Source: an uncultured Caulobacterales bacterium (GTDB lineage: Bacteria > Pseudomonadota > Alphaproteobacteria > Caulobacterales > Caulobacteraceae). From it: 37,047 nt of DNA. Within the stretch, counting starts at the first letter, position 1, and every line of letters starts with the position of its first letter. The notes under the pieces are model-generated. The model had not been told where the DNA came from. It ran no database searches and worked only from the letters and a program-made list of their open reading frames with translations. The DNA lies in contig CAIOJR010000100.1 in NCBI GenBank assembly GCA_903858685.1, positions 1 through 37,047 on the forward strand. The letters are read 5' to 3'. Of the stretch, positions 18,872 through 27,786 are shown one piece after another. The translations under genes were made by a program, and so were the position numbers.

Positions 18872-18904
18872 AAAAAGCCGCGACGCCCTTAAATGCGCCG
18901 CGGC
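18872..18904 (-). terminator. Strong intrinsic terminator after ftsZ
   Basis: On the minus strand, GCCGCGGCGC pairs with GCGTCGCGGC (ten pairs, one G-U) around the loop ATTTAAGG and is followed by TTTTT. It lies 50 bases after the ftsZ stop and before lpxC, so the division cluster transcript should end here. Confidence 0.85.
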
Positions 18905-18954
18905 CGATCCGATGTTGCGCGAAAACGGCGCGTGCGCCGCCCCGCCCTGTCGTC

Positions 18955-20577
18955 CTAATTCGCCAATCGGCGCAGGAAGGACGGGATCTCCAGATCATCC
19001 GTCGCTTCGGCCCGGTCCAGCTGGGACTGCGGCTTCAGAGCCGAGGCCGCAGGCGTCGCCGGGCGCGGCTGCGCAGGCGGCGCTGAAGCGGCGGGCGCCA
19101 GGTCGTCATAGCGCGGGCGGCTGCCAAAGAGGCTGAGCCAGCCGCTCTTGCGCGGCTCTGGCTGGCGTGGGTCAGGCAAGGGCTCCGCCCCCGGCCGGGT
19201 ATAGGTGCGATTGGTGACTGTGCTGGCCGCCAGGCGCGACGGCCGATCGATGTGCAGAACCTCATCGCCCTCTTCAGCGGCGTCCGGGTCGACAATCTTG
19301 CGCACAGAGGCCTGGGCCTCTTCCTGACGACGGGCCGCGCCCGCTTCAATGATGCGCGGTTCAGACGGGCGAAGCTCAGCCTGACGGGCCTCAGCGGCCT
19401 CAGGCGCGGCGACGGGCTGCTCATACTGGGCGGAAGCGGAATAGGTCGGAGGCGCTGCGGCCTGGATCACGGGCGCAGGCGTGCGAACCACTGGTTCGGC
19501 GGCCCGCACAGGCTCTGGCGCCCGAACAGGTTCTGGCGGCGGCGCCGGAGGCGGCGTGCGAGACACGGTTCCCGCCGTGCGGTGGATCTGAGGCTCGACC
19601 GCAAGCATGGCGGCGGCGTCCATGCCTGTCGCCACCACGGAGACGCGAATGCGCCCTTCGAGGTCAGGATCGAATGCGGCGCCGAATATGATGTTCGCCT
19701 CGGGATCGACCTCGGACGAAATGGCGTTCGCCGCTTCGTCCACTTCAAGAAGGGTCATGTCCAGACCGCCGGTGACATTGACCAGCACGGCCTTGGCGCC
19801 CTTGAGCGAGATCTCGTCCAGCAGCGGGTTCTGGATGGCGTTGCGCGCCGCCATCAGGGCGCGGTCCTCGCCCGTCGCCTCGCCCGTCCCCATCATGGCC
19901 TTGCCCATTTCGGTCATGACGGTGCGCACGTCGGCGAAGTCGAGATTGATCAGGCCCGGCAGCACCATCAGGTCGGTGATGGAACGCACGCCGGAGTGCA
20001 ACACCTGGTCGGCCATGCCGAAGGCTTCAGCGAAGGTCGTGCGCTCATTGGCGATGCGGAACAGATTCTGGTTCGGAATGACGATCAGGGTGTCGACCAC
20101 TCTTTGCAGCTCCGCCACGCCCTGATCGGCGAGGCGCATGCGGTGACGGCCCTCAAAATGGAAAGGCTTGGTGATCACGCCCACGGTCAGAATGCCCCGT
20201 TCACGGGCGGCGCGCGCAATGGCCGGCGCTGCGCCCGTCCCGGTGCCGCCGCCCATGCCTGCGGTGATGAACACCATGTGAGCGCCTTCAAGGTGCTCAT
20301 ATATTTCAGGAATCGACTCTTCAGCCGCGCTGGCGCCGACTTCGGGATGAGCCCCTGCGCCCAATCCCTGAGTAATCGTCGCACCCAACTGTATGCGACG
20401 GTCGGTCTTGGCGAACTGGAGTTGCTGCGCGTCAGTATTGGCGACCACGAATTCGACACCCTGAAGACCGGCCTCGATCATGTTGTTGACCGCGTTGCCG
20501 CCAGCGCCGCCCACGCCGAAGACGACGATGCGAGGCTTCAGTTCGGTGGCGCGAGGCGCCGACAATGAAATCGCCAT
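18955..20577 (-). CDS. ftsZ: Cell division GTPase FtsZ
   Basis: Tubulin-like GTPase that forms the division ring. The 540-residue product starts [20 protein letters not shown], then [14 protein letters not shown], the GTP signature GGGTGTG at about 109-115, and the T7 loop NLDFADVR near 211-218. The folded part ends near 325. A Pro/Ala/Glu-rich disordered linker of about 190 residues follows, then the conserved C-terminal peptide [11 protein letters not shown] that binds FtsA and other partners. The sequence closely resembles Caulobacter FtsZ. Alternative starts are ATG 20586 (three codons up) and TTG/GTG 20598; I chose 20577 by comparison with Caulobacter. CtrA and GANTC sites lie upstream, and a terminator downstream. 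Confidence 0.97.
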   Translation of the reverse strand: MAISLSAPRATELKPRIVVFGVGGAGGNAVNNMIEAGLQGVEFVVANTDAQQLQFAKTDRRIQLGATITQGLGAGAHPEVGASAAEESIPEIYEHLEGAHMVFITAGMGGGTGTGAAPAIARAARERGILTVGVITKPFHFEGRHRMRLADQGVAELQRVVDTLIVIPNQNLFRIANERTTFAEAFGMADQVLHSGVRSITDLMVLPGLINLDFADVRTVMTEMGKAMMGTGEATGEDRALMAARNAIQNPLLDEISLKGAKAVLVNVTGGLDMTLLEVDEAANAISSEVDPEANIIFGAAFDPDLEGRIRVSVVATGMDAAAMLAVEPQIHRTAGTVSRTPPPAPPPEPVRAPEPVRAAEPVVRTPAPVIQAAAPPTYSASAQYEQPVAAPEAAEARQAELRPSEPRIIEAGAARRQEEAQASVRKIVDPDAAEEGDEVLHIDRPSRLAASTVTNRTYTRPGAEPLPDPRQPEPRKSGWLSLFGSRPRYDDLAPAASAPPAQPRPATPAASALKPQSQLDRAEATDDLEIPSFLRRLAN

Positions 20578-20610
20578 GGGGTTCATAATCCTGACCACCG
20601 GCCTCCCTGA

Positions 20611-20625
20611 TCGTGCTCAGCACGA
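20611..20625. promoter_or_regulatory. Perfect dyad in the ftsZ leader
   Basis: TCGTGCT-C-AGCACGA is a perfect inverted repeat (7+1+7) starting 34 bases before the ftsZ start. It may be an operator or a hairpin in the untranslated leader near the ribosome binding region. No regulator can be named. Confidence 0.55.
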
Positions 20626-20675
20626 GAGCTAAAAGCGCCCGCACAACCGATAGGCCGACAACACCGCATTTACCG

Positions 20676-20690
20676 TTAATTCGCAGTTAA
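20676..20690. promoter_or_regulatory. CtrA-type binding box upstream of ftsZ
   Basis: TTAA-TTCGCAG-TTAA matches the full CtrA consensus TTAA-N7-TTAA exactly and, being palindromic, reads the same on both strands. It lies 99 bases before the ftsZ start. In Caulobacter, CtrA binds the ftsZ promoter and represses it in swarmer cells, so the same use here is a strong inference. Confidence 0.8.
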
Positions 20691-20702
20691 CTCCCATAAA
20701 CC

Positions 20703-20901
20703 GAGTCGGCTTCGGGTCGAGCCGTCTACGGAAGAAATTTCTGTAATTGCAGGAGTTTTTGCAATCCTAGAAACTTAACCAAGCGACGACTCCAGTCACC
20801 AACAGCAACGCTAAAGAGATTCGCCTGAGCGTGAAGCGTTAAGGTACGGATGTGTCCAAAAATCAAAAGACGTTGCTGGCGGGGCTTGGTGGGAACGAAT
20901 C
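20703..20901. promoter_or_regulatory. Cluster of four GANTC (CcrM-type methylation) sites upstream of ftsZ
   Basis: GAGTC (20703-20707), GACTC (20788-20792), GATTC (20818-20822) and GAATC (20897-20901) lie in 199 bases of the ftsA-ftsZ gap. At this base composition about one site per 300 bases is expected (my rough estimate). In Caulobacter, ftsZ transcription depends on GcrA and GANTC methylation, so these are likely regulatory. The rest of the 380-base gap also holds an ATTGCA/TGCAAT dyad and no ORF. Confidence 0.65.
20746..20765. promoter_or_regulatory. ATTGCA-N8-TGCAAT inverted repeat in the ftsA-ftsZ gap
   Basis: Six-base arms around an eight-base spacer, within the AT-richest part of the gap. 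Possibly a protein-binding site; no family can be named. Confidence 0.4.
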
Positions 20902-20955
20902 AAGCCAACCTTCAAAACTCTTCAGCTGCGGTATTGGCAACCCTAAATCCGGCAA

Positions 20956-20976
20956 GCTCAGAGATTTGCTCTGAGC
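20956..20976 (-). other. Hairpin spanning the ftsA stop codon
   Basis: GCTCAGAG and CTCTGAGC are perfect complements around a five-base loop, with an outer GGC/GCC pair (20951-20981). The stop codon is inside the stem. There is no T-run, so it is not a classical terminator; it could stabilise or partly attenuate the ftsA message. Confidence 0.5.
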
Positions 20977-22277
20977 CAGCCTGCCGCGCGCGACAAAACA
21001 CCTTTTTCGGTCGCCTGGCGGTCGTCACGCGGACGCGCCGCCAGAGACCGATCCGATACGGCCTCCCTCGGACCAAAGGCTGAGCGCTGCAAAACCCCGA
21101 CTGCGGCGCAGAATGCAGGCCCGGACGCGGAGTCCGCCAGGTGGGGCGCGCGACGGGGGCGACCCAGACGCACCGGCCGGTCGAACACGCGCACGGCCAG
21201 TTCACGAACGCCGACCAATTGGCTCGCCCCGCCCGTCAGGACGACGCCCGCGCCGGAGGGGAGGTGCTCGCCAGACTGACGCAGGCGCTCTCGCACCAGC
21301 TCCAGGGTCTCTTCGACCCGCGGGGCGATAATCCCCTTGAGCAGGGAACGCGCCACCACGACCGGACCGGCGGCGGGATCGTCGCCGCGCGGCGGGGCCT
21401 CGATCATGTCGCGGTCCTCATTGGCCGAGGCGATCGCCGAACCATGCAGCGTCTTGATCCGCTCCGCGCCCGCCAGCGTCGTCGACAGGCCGCGCGCAAT
21501 ATCATTGGTCACATGGGCGCCGCCGACATTGAGGCTGTCCACATGGATCAGCGAGCCGTCAGCAAAGACCGAGACAGAGGTGGAGCCGCCGCCCATGTCG
21601 ATGCAGATGGCGCCAAGGTCCAGCTCGTCCTCTTCCAGGGCGGCCAGGCCCGCGGCAAAGGGCGCGGCCACAACGCCGTCGAGTTGCAGGTGCGCCAGTT
21701 CCAGACAATGTCCAAGGGTCGCAAAAGCCGTCTCGGCCATCGAGACCACCAGCAGCTCCAGCGCCAGCTCGCGACCATAAAGGTGGCGCGGATCGCGCAC
21801 GGCGCGCTGACGGTCCACAGACCAGGTGATCGGCAGGAGGTGGATGATGCGACGCCCCGGCAGGCGCGCCTGAGCCAGGGCGAGCTGGATGCACCGCGAC
21901 AGATCATGATCGCCGATCGGGCGCGCGCCGAGAGACACCGCCGCGCTGACCCTGTGACTGCCAAGCTGCCCGCCTGCATTGGTGAGCACGACGCTGGAAA
22001 CGCTGACGCCAGCCATGGCCTCGGCCTGCTCGACCGCCTGACCTATGGCTTCCGCCGCCTCGTCGACGCTGATCACAGCGCCGCCGCGCACGCCGCGAGA
22101 GCGCACATGAGCCACGCCGGCGACGCGGATCGTGCGTTCCTCGCGATTGGCGCCGTCGGGCTTCATGATGAAGCAACCGACCTTGGCCGCGCCCAGATCG
22201 ACCGCAGCCACCAGCGAGGGTCGCGCGCCCACCAGACCCTTGCGCCCGCCGTCCAGTCGATCACCCGTCCGCTTCAT
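20958..22277 (-). CDS. ftsA: Cell division protein FtsA
   Basis: Actin-like ATPase that anchors FtsZ to the membrane. The 439-residue product has the first phosphate loop AAVDLGAAKVGCF (24-36), the second ICIDMGGGSTSVSVF near 226-240, the adenosine motif VLTGGASQLVG near 350-360, and the SHS2 1C domain around 90-165. It ends in a short amphipathic helix (LSRAAGWLRANL) typical of the FtsA membrane-targeting sequence. ATG 22277 has no strong Shine-Dalgarno. It is 73 bases after ftsQ, and the 380-base gap after it carries the ftsZ control region. Confidence 0.95.
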   Translation of the reverse strand: MKRTGDRLDGGRKGLVGARPSLVAAVDLGAAKVGCFIMKPDGANREERTIRVAGVAHVRSRGVRGGAVISVDEAAEAIGQAVEQAEAMAGVSVSSVVLTNAGGQLGSHRVSAAVSLGARPIGDHDLSRCIQLALAQARLPGRRIIHLLPITWSVDRQRAVRDPRHLYGRELALELLVVSMAETAFATLGHCLELAHLQLDGVVAAPFAAGLAALEEDELDLGAICIDMGGGSTSVSVFADGSLIHVDSLNVGGAHVTNDIARGLSTTLAGAERIKTLHGSAIASANEDRDMIEAPPRGDDPAAGPVVVARSLLKGIIAPRVEETLELVRERLRQSGEHLPSGAGVVLTGGASQLVGVRELAVRVFDRPVRLGRPRRAPHLADSASGPAFCAAVGVLQRSAFGPREAVSDRSLAARPRDDRQATEKGVLSRAAGWLRANL

Positions 22278-22350
22278 CTTGACCCAACCCCTTGTTCAAC
22301 CCGCTTTCGCCATCCCCCGCCCGGATGACGACCGACAAAAACCTATCTCT

Positions 22351-23262
22351 TCAGCCCGTGACCGCCGCCGAGGCGGGGGCGGCCGCCGGCGCGACAGAAC
22401 CGTCGCGCCCTTTGGCCCGCACCAGAGGGTCGCCCGTGCGCAGGTCGATGCGGGAAAATCCGAGTTCCAGCACGCGCTGATCCCGATCCAGCCGGTCCAG
22501 CTGGATCAGGGCCGCGTCCTCGCCCTGCGCCGGAAGTTGCACAAGGCTGCCGTCGCGCAGGCGCAGGTCCCAGCGCCGTCCGTCCACACGAACCACCGCA
22601 TCGAGCTTGCTCAACAGGGTTGGTCTCGCCTGCAACAGATTGATGATTGCGCTCGCCGAGGCGTTGGCGCCGTCGCCGACGACCAGAGGCAGGTCGGAGA
22701 ACTGGCCGGGATCGGCCTCATTGATCGGCTGGCCGTCGGAATCGATCACAGCCAACTGACCCGAATGTTGCCAGACCGCCAGGCGTTGACGCTCATTGAC
22801 CACCACCACCAGCGTGTCAGGCATGAGACGCACCACGCGGGCCGACTTGACCCATCCGACCTTCTCGACATCCTCGCGCAGCCGATCGAGATCAAGCCCG
22901 AGGATGGGTTGGCCCGACTCAAGATTGATGGCCTTGCGAATGTCGGCCTCGGCGAACCTGGAGCCCCCCTCGACATGCACCTTGCGAACCGCAAAACCGA
23001 CGGCGCCCATGGCGTTGTCCGCACCGCGCGCAATATTGGCTGCAATGGCCGCGCCGCGTCCGCCGGTCGCCAGGGTGACAATGACCGCCGCCATGACAAC
23101 CGTCAGCGCCGCCCACAGGGCGAAACGCGGATGCAGGCCGACAAACTGACCAACCCCGCCATAGACCGGCTGGGGCTGACGCGGCCTGGCGCGCGGAGCC
23201 GCGCGACCGCCTTTCGGCGATTTTCCATTCTGTGACGGTCGGCCTCGCACTACCGCGGGCAT
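22351..23262 (-). CDS. ftsQ: Cell division protein FtsQ
   Basis: Bitopic inner-membrane divisome protein. A basic cytoplasmic N-terminus rich in Arg/Pro (about 1-45) precedes one membrane helix ([19 protein letters not shown], about 48-66). A POTRA domain follows with [12 protein letters not shown] near 91-102, then the FtsQ beta domain with [17 protein letters not shown]. The last 25 residues are Ala/Pro-rich. ATG 23262 is supported by GGAGGA six bases upstream and overlaps the ddl stop by 13 bases; the in-frame start 21 bases earlier has no such site. Length 303 residues is normal for alphaproteobacteria. Confidence 0.93.
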   Translation of the reverse strand: MPAVVRGRPSQNGKSPKGGRAAPRARPRQPQPVYGGVGQFVGLHPRFALWAALTVVMAAVIVTLATGGRGAAIAANIARGADNAMGAVGFAVRKVHVEGGSRFAEADIRKAINLESGQPILGLDLDRLREDVEKVGWVKSARVVRLMPDTLVVVVNERQRLAVWQHSGQLAVIDSDGQPINEADPGQFSDLPLVVGDGANASASAIINLLQARPTLLSKLDAVVRVDGRRWDLRLRDGSLVQLPAQGEDAALIQLDRLDRDQRVLELGFSRIDLRTGDPLVRAKGRDGSVAPAAAPASAAVTG

Positions 23263-24188
23263 CCGGCGTCCTCCACGATCCACAGCACCAGACGATCAAA
23301 ATCCATACCGACATAGGCCGCCTGCTCGGGCGCGAGCGAGGTCGGCGTGAAGCCGGGTTGGGTGTTGACCTCCAGAAGAACCAGATCGTCGTTAACGCCG
23401 TCATAACGAAAGTCCGATCGGGTAAGACCTCGGCAACCTAAAGCGTCATGGGCGCGTTCAGCCATGCGCAGCGCCGCCTCTGTGACATGGTCGGGGATCT
23501 GCGCCGGGATGACATGGATGGAGCCGCCCTCCCCATATTTGGCCTCGTAATCATAATGACCGGTGCGGGGCACGATGTCGGTCACGGCGAGCGCCTTTGC
23601 GCCAAGCACTGCAACCGTGAGCTCCTTTCCAGGAATAAAGGGCTCGATCATCACCTCTTCGCCAAGGGTCCAGTCTGAAGCCGCCAGTTCCTGCGGCGGG
23701 CGGTTGGCGCCGTCCTTGACGATGAACACGCCAACCGAAGAGCCTTGTGCGTTTGGCTTGACCACATAGGGCGGGGCCAGGACGTGATCGCGCGCCGCCT
23801 CATGGCGATTGAACAATCCACCGCCCGGAACGCGGATGCCGGCGGCGGCCAGCACAGCCTTGGACTTGGCCTTGTCCATCGCCAGGGCGGAGGCCAGCAC
23901 GCCGGAATGGGTATAGGGCAGGCCCAGCGTCTCCAGCACGCCCTGAACGCAGCCGTCCTCGCCCCAGGCGCCATGTAGCGCATTGAGCACCAGATCGGGT
24001 CTGACCGCTGTGAGCGCCTGAGCAATGTCGCGACCCGCGTCGATCTCGATCACCTCGGCGCCCATCCGCGCGAGCGACTGGGCGTAGGCCCGGCCAGAGA
24101 CGAGACTGACCTCGCGCTCCGGGCTCAAGCCGCCCATCAACACGGCGATGCGACGCCCGGCCAGTGGCGCGGATTCAAAGCTGGTCAT
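23250..24188 (-). CDS. ddl: D-alanine--D-alanine ligase
   Basis: ATP-grasp ligase that makes the D-Ala-D-Ala dipeptide for murein. The 312-residue product has the N-terminal [17 protein letters not shown] (16-32), the LHGAWGEDG motif near 74-82, the ATP-grasp central domain with [14 protein letters not shown] near 142-155 and the C-terminal [14 protein letters not shown] near 279-292 that binds magnesium and ATP. All match the family. The gene lies between murB and ftsQ, the usual place in division clusters, and overlaps ftsQ. Confidence 0.95.
   Translation of the reverse strand: MTSFESAPLAGRRIAVLMGGLSPEREVSLVSGRAYAQSLARMGAEVIEIDAGRDIAQALTAVRPDLVLNALHGAWGEDGCVQGVLETLGLPYTHSGVLASALAMDKAKSKAVLAAAGIRVPGGGLFNRHEAARDHVLAPPYVVKPNAQGSSVGVFIVKDGANRPPQELAASDWTLGEEVMIEPFIPGKELTVAVLGAKALAVTDIVPRTGHYDYEAKYGEGGSIHVIPAQIPDHVTEAALRMAERAHDALGCRGLTRSDFRYDGVNDDLVLLEVNTQPGFTPTSLAPEQAAYVGMDFDRLVLWIVEDAGCPR
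23269..23274 (-). promoter_or_regulatory. Shine-Dalgarno deciding the ftsQ start
   Basis: Minus-strand GGAGGA, a near-perfect site, lies inside the end of ddl and six bases before ATG 23262. Confidence 0.75.
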
Positions 24189-24249
24189 CGGATGGGTCTC
24201 CGGCTTTCAAGGTCAGGCCATCCCCCTCACAGGCGACAGCACATCTGGT

Positions 24250-25191
24250 TCAGGGGCGTCCGATACGCTTGATTTCCCAGTCGAGCTGGACGCCAAGCTG
24301 CGCGGCGACGTCGCCGCGCACGGTTTCGCCCAAAGCTTCCAGGTCGGCGGCGCTCGCCTCGCCCGTATTGATCAGGAAGTTGGCGTGCTGGGGTGAAAAC
24401 ATGGCCCCGCCAAAAAGCTTGCCGCGCCAGCCCGCCGCATCGACAAGCTTCCAGGCGGAATGGCCTTGCGGATTCTTGAAGGTCGAGCCCCCGGTCTTTT
24501 CCCGGATGGGCTGAGCGGCTTCACGGCGGGCCGTGATGGCGGCCATGCGGTCGAAAATGTCCGCCGGGTCGTCCGTCACACCCTGGAAGAGCGCGCCGGT
24601 GAAGATCAGTTCGTGCTCGTGCGTGATCTGGGAGCGGCGATAGCTATAGCCCATGTCCTGCACCGACAGGATGACCCGCTCGCCTTGACGGGTGATGGCG
24701 TAGGCCTCCAGCAATACGTCCTTGGTCTCCGCGCCGTAGCAACCGGCGTTCATGACCAGCGCACCGCCGATCGTGCCCGGCACGCCGGTAAAGAACTCCA
24801 TCCCGGCCAGGCCCGCTTCGGCGGCGGCCTTGGACAGCTGTGAGTCAAGGGCGCTTGCGCCCGAATAGAGCCGGTGATGATCCATGGCGCGAATGGCCGC
24901 GAAGGGTTTGCCCAGGCGAATGACCACCCCCTCCACACCGCCGTCCCGCACCAGAATGTTGGAGCCCACGCCCAGCACCGTCACCGGGATGGTCGGGTGC
25001 AGATGGCGCAAGAACTCCAGCAGATCAGCTTCGTCGGCGGGCAGGAACAGAACATCCGCAGGCCCGCCCACGCGCAGCCAGGTATAGGGCGCAAGCGGTT
25101 CGTCAAATGCGATGCGGCCGCGCCGCCTGGGCAGACTGTCGCGCCAGTCCGGGCTCATCGAATATTCGCCGGAAGGGATGGCGTCAGACAT
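24250..25191 (-). CDS. murB: UDP-N-acetylenolpyruvoylglucosamine reductase
   Basis: FAD-dependent enzyme that reduces UDP-GlcNAc-enolpyruvate to UDP-MurNAc. The 313-residue protein has the FAD-binding segments [13 protein letters not shown] (36-48) and [13 protein letters not shown] near 75-87, [18 protein letters not shown] near 135-152, and [14 protein letters not shown] near 242-255 with the catalytic Ser. [16 protein letters not shown] closes the fold near 277-292. It is a type II, alphaproteobacterial-like MurB by length. It starts 21 bases after murC. Confidence 0.95.
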   Translation of the reverse strand: MSDAIPSGEYSMSPDWRDSLPRRRGRIAFDEPLAPYTWLRVGGPADVLFLPADEADLLEFLRHLHPTIPVTVLGVGSNILVRDGGVEGVVIRLGKPFAAIRAMDHHRLYSGASALDSQLSKAAAEAGLAGMEFFTGVPGTIGGALVMNAGCYGAETKDVLLEAYAITRQGERVILSVQDMGYSYRRSQITHEHELIFTGALFQGVTDDPADIFDRMAAITARREAAQPIREKTGGSTFKNPQGHSAWKLVDAAGWRGKLFGGAMFSPQHANFLINTGEASAADLEALGETVRGDVAAQLGVQLDWEIKRIGRP

Positions 25192-25212
25192 TGGCGGACG
25201 GGCCGGAAAACG

Positions 25213-26637
25213 TCATCCCAGCGCCTCCAGCTGCCCCGGCAAGGCGTAGGCCCAGGCGGTGATGTCGCCGGCGCCGAGCAGCACCACCAGATCACCGGGC
25301 GCGGTCTCGTCGCGGATCAGGCGCGGAAGCTGGGTGACGCTTTCCAGCGCCCTGACCCGACCATGACCAAAGCGCCGCAGCCCCTCGACCAGCGCGTCGC
25401 GATTGACGCCGTCGAGCGCCGCCTCGCCCGCGGCATAGACGTCGGCCACGATCACCGTGTCTGCGTCATTGAAGCAGGCGCAGAACTCGTCGAACAGGTC
25501 ATGCAGCCGAGAATAGCGGTGCGGCTGAACCACGGCGACCACCTTGCCGCCGCCGGTGTCCTGCACGTCGCGCGCGGCCTTGAGCACGGCGGCGATTTCG
25601 ACCGGGTGATGGCCGTAATCGTCCACGACGCGCACGCCCCGGGCGACGCCGGTCGTGGTGAAGCGCCGCTTCACGCCGCCAAAGGCCGCCAGACCCTTGC
25701 GGATCGCTTCGGCGCTGACGCCCAGTTCCCGCGCCACAGAAATGGCGGCCAGAGCATTGAGCACATTGTGGCGGCCAGGCATGGGCAGGGTCAGGTCCGT
25801 CATGACCTCCGCCCCGCCGCCGTCCAGCTTGCGGGTCACATCAAAGGTCGCGCCGTCCGCGGTCGGGCGCACATTGGTCGCCCGCACCTGAGCCTGAGGA
25901 TTGGTTCCGTAGGTCACCAGACGGCGATTATCGATCCGCGCGGCCAGGGCCTGCACTTCAGGATGGTCCAGACAGACCGCCGCAAAGCCATAAAAGGGGA
26001 TGTTCTCGACAAAGGCTGCAAAGGCCTGCTTCACAGCGTCAAAGTCGCCATAATGGTCCAGATGCTCCGGATCGATATTGGTCACGACCGCCACGGTGGA
26101 CTTCAGACGCAGGAAGGAGCCGTCGCTCTCATCGGCTTCGACCACCATCCAGTCGCCATTGCCCACCTTGGCGTTGGTGCCATAGGCGTTGATGATCCCG
26201 CCATTGACGACCGTCGGGTCCATGTCGCCCGCATCCAGCAGGGTCGCGATCATGGAGGTTGTGGTGGTCTTGCCATGCGTCCCGCCCACGGCGACGCTGA
26301 ACTGCAGGCGCATCAGCTCGGCCAGCATTTCCGCGCGCCGCACTAGGGGAATGCGCTTGGCGCGCGCGGCGGCGAACTCAGGATTATCGGCCTTGATCGC
26401 GGTCGAGAACACGACGGCGGAGGCGCCCGCAATATTAGCCGCGTCGTGGCCGATGAAGATGCGCGCGCCCAGCGCCGCCAGACGCTCGGTATTGGCGGAC
26501 GCCTTGGCGTCGGAGCCCTGAACGGTATAGCCGATGCGCAGCATGATCTCTGCAATGCCGCTCATGCCGATGCCGCCGATGCCGACAAAATGCACCGGAC
26601 CAATGTCGAAGGGAGTGGGACGGAGTTTAGGAGCCAT
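25213..26637 (-). CDS. murC: UDP-N-acetylmuramate--L-alanine ligase
   Basis: Cytosolic Mur ligase adding the first residue of the stem peptide. The 474-residue product has the N-terminal UDP-binding [16 protein letters not shown] (17-32), the P-loop [13 protein letters not shown] near 118-130, EADESDGSF near 167-175, and YGHHPVEI near 342-349. ATG 26637 begins [13 protein letters not shown]; the frame extends 12 codons further up without support. It lies 54 bases after murG on the same strand. Confidence 0.96.
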   Translation of the reverse strand: MAPKLRPTPFDIGPVHFVGIGGIGMSGIAEIMLRIGYTVQGSDAKASANTERLAALGARIFIGHDAANIAGASAVVFSTAIKADNPEFAAARAKRIPLVRRAEMLAELMRLQFSVAVGGTHGKTTTTSMIATLLDAGDMDPTVVNGGIINAYGTNAKVGNGDWMVVEADESDGSFLRLKSTVAVVTNIDPEHLDHYGDFDAVKQAFAAFVENIPFYGFAAVCLDHPEVQALAARIDNRRLVTYGTNPQAQVRATNVRPTADGATFDVTRKLDGGGAEVMTDLTLPMPGRHNVLNALAAISVARELGVSAEAIRKGLAAFGGVKRRFTTTGVARGVRVVDDYGHHPVEIAAVLKAARDVQDTGGGKVVAVVQPHRYSRLHDLFDEFCACFNDADTVIVADVYAAGEAALDGVNRDALVEGLRRFGHGRVRALESVTQLPRLIRDETAPGDLVVLLGAGDITAWAYALPGQLEALG

Positions 26638-26691
26638 GTTTCTTCTTCTGCGCGCTGATGCGGCTGCGAGCAAGATGGGACTTATGCAGGT

Positions 26692-27786
26692 TCAGGATGC
26701 AACGCTTTCAACCAGACCGGCCAGCTTTTCCGCCGCGTCGGGAACACAGACCGCGCGAGCAGCGGCGGAACGCTCCGCCAGCCTCTGCGGGTCGGCCACG
26801 AAAGCCTCCAGCGCGCGGGCGAAAACTTCGGAGGTCAGTCCGTCTTCCTTGAGCACGACCGCGGCGCCTGCATCGGTCAAAAGCCTGGCGTTCCAGGTCT
26901 GGTGATCGTCCATGGCGATCTTCAGCGGGATCAGGATGGACGGCACGCCTGCCACCGCCAGTTCGCTGATCGTCGAGGCGCCCGCCCGCCCGACGACCAG
27001 ATGAGCTGCGCCCAACCGTCCGGACATGTTTCGGAAGAAGGGCGCTATTTCGCACTCCACGCCCGCCTCGGCATAGGTGCGACGGGCGAAATCGATGGAT
27101 TCCACACGGGTCTGCTGCTCGACCCGCAGCCGGATGCGCAGGTCCTCGCTGATCAGATTCATGGCGTGCGGCGTCATTTCGGACAGAAGCCGCGCCCCTT
27201 GGCTGCCGCCCGTCACCAATATGCGGATGGTCTGGTCCGGGGCCACATAGGCGCGGTCATAAAGGGCGGCGATGTCGGGGCGAACCGGATTGCCCACCAC
27301 ATGCACGCGCTTCTGCACCTTGCGCGACGCCCGCTTCAGGGTCGGAAACGCGCAGGCCACCGCCGTAACGCTCCCCGCCAGCCTTCGGTTCACCCGGCCC
27401 AGCACCGCATTCTGCTCATGGATCACGGTGGGAATGCGCAAGGACTTGGCCGCCAGCAGGGACGGCAGGGACGGATAGCCCCCAAAACCGATCACCACGG
27501 ACGGCTTCAGCCGCGCAAAGGCCTTGCGGGCCTGCCGCACGCCGCGTGAAATGCGCAGAGAGGCGCGGATCATGCCGATCGGATCGCCCGGCCGATAGGT
27601 GGCGGCGTCGAGGGAAAGGCGCTCTTCGCACGGGAAGTTCTGGGCGTACTGATCGCCACGGCTGTCCGTCGCCAGCACGATGCGCCAGCCTCTGGCCATC
27701 AGGGCGCGAGACAGGGCCTCTGCCGGGAACATGTGCCCGCCTGTGCCGCCAGCCGCCACGACTGCGACCTTGGATATCTGGGTCAC
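26692..27786 (-). CDS. murG: Lipid II synthase (UDP-GlcNAc transferase MurG)
   Basis: Peripheral inner-membrane GT-B glycosyltransferase that adds GlcNAc to lipid I. Motifs are the N-terminal AAGGTGGHMFPAEALS (11-26), GFGGYPSLPSLLAAK near 99-113, HEQNAVLGRVNR near 122-133, TGGSQGARLLSE near 192-203, and GRAGASTISELAVAGVPSILIPL near 267-289 with the donor-binding residues. The start is GTG 27786, overlapping the ftsW stop (GTGA), which implies coupling. Length 364. Confidence 0.96.
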   Translation of the reverse strand: MTQISKVAVVAAGGTGGHMFPAEALSRALMARGWRIVLATDSRGDQYAQNFPCEERLSLDAATYRPGDPIGMIRASLRISRGVRQARKAFARLKPSVVIGFGGYPSLPSLLAAKSLRIPTVIHEQNAVLGRVNRRLAGSVTAVACAFPTLKRASRKVQKRVHVVGNPVRPDIAALYDRAYVAPDQTIRILVTGGSQGARLLSEMTPHAMNLISEDLRIRLRVEQQTRVESIDFARRTYAEAGVECEIAPFFRNMSGRLGAAHLVVGRAGASTISELAVAGVPSILIPLKIAMDDHQTWNARLLTDAGAAVVLKEDGLTSEVFARALEAFVADPQRLAERSAAARAVCVPDAAEKLAGLVESVAS

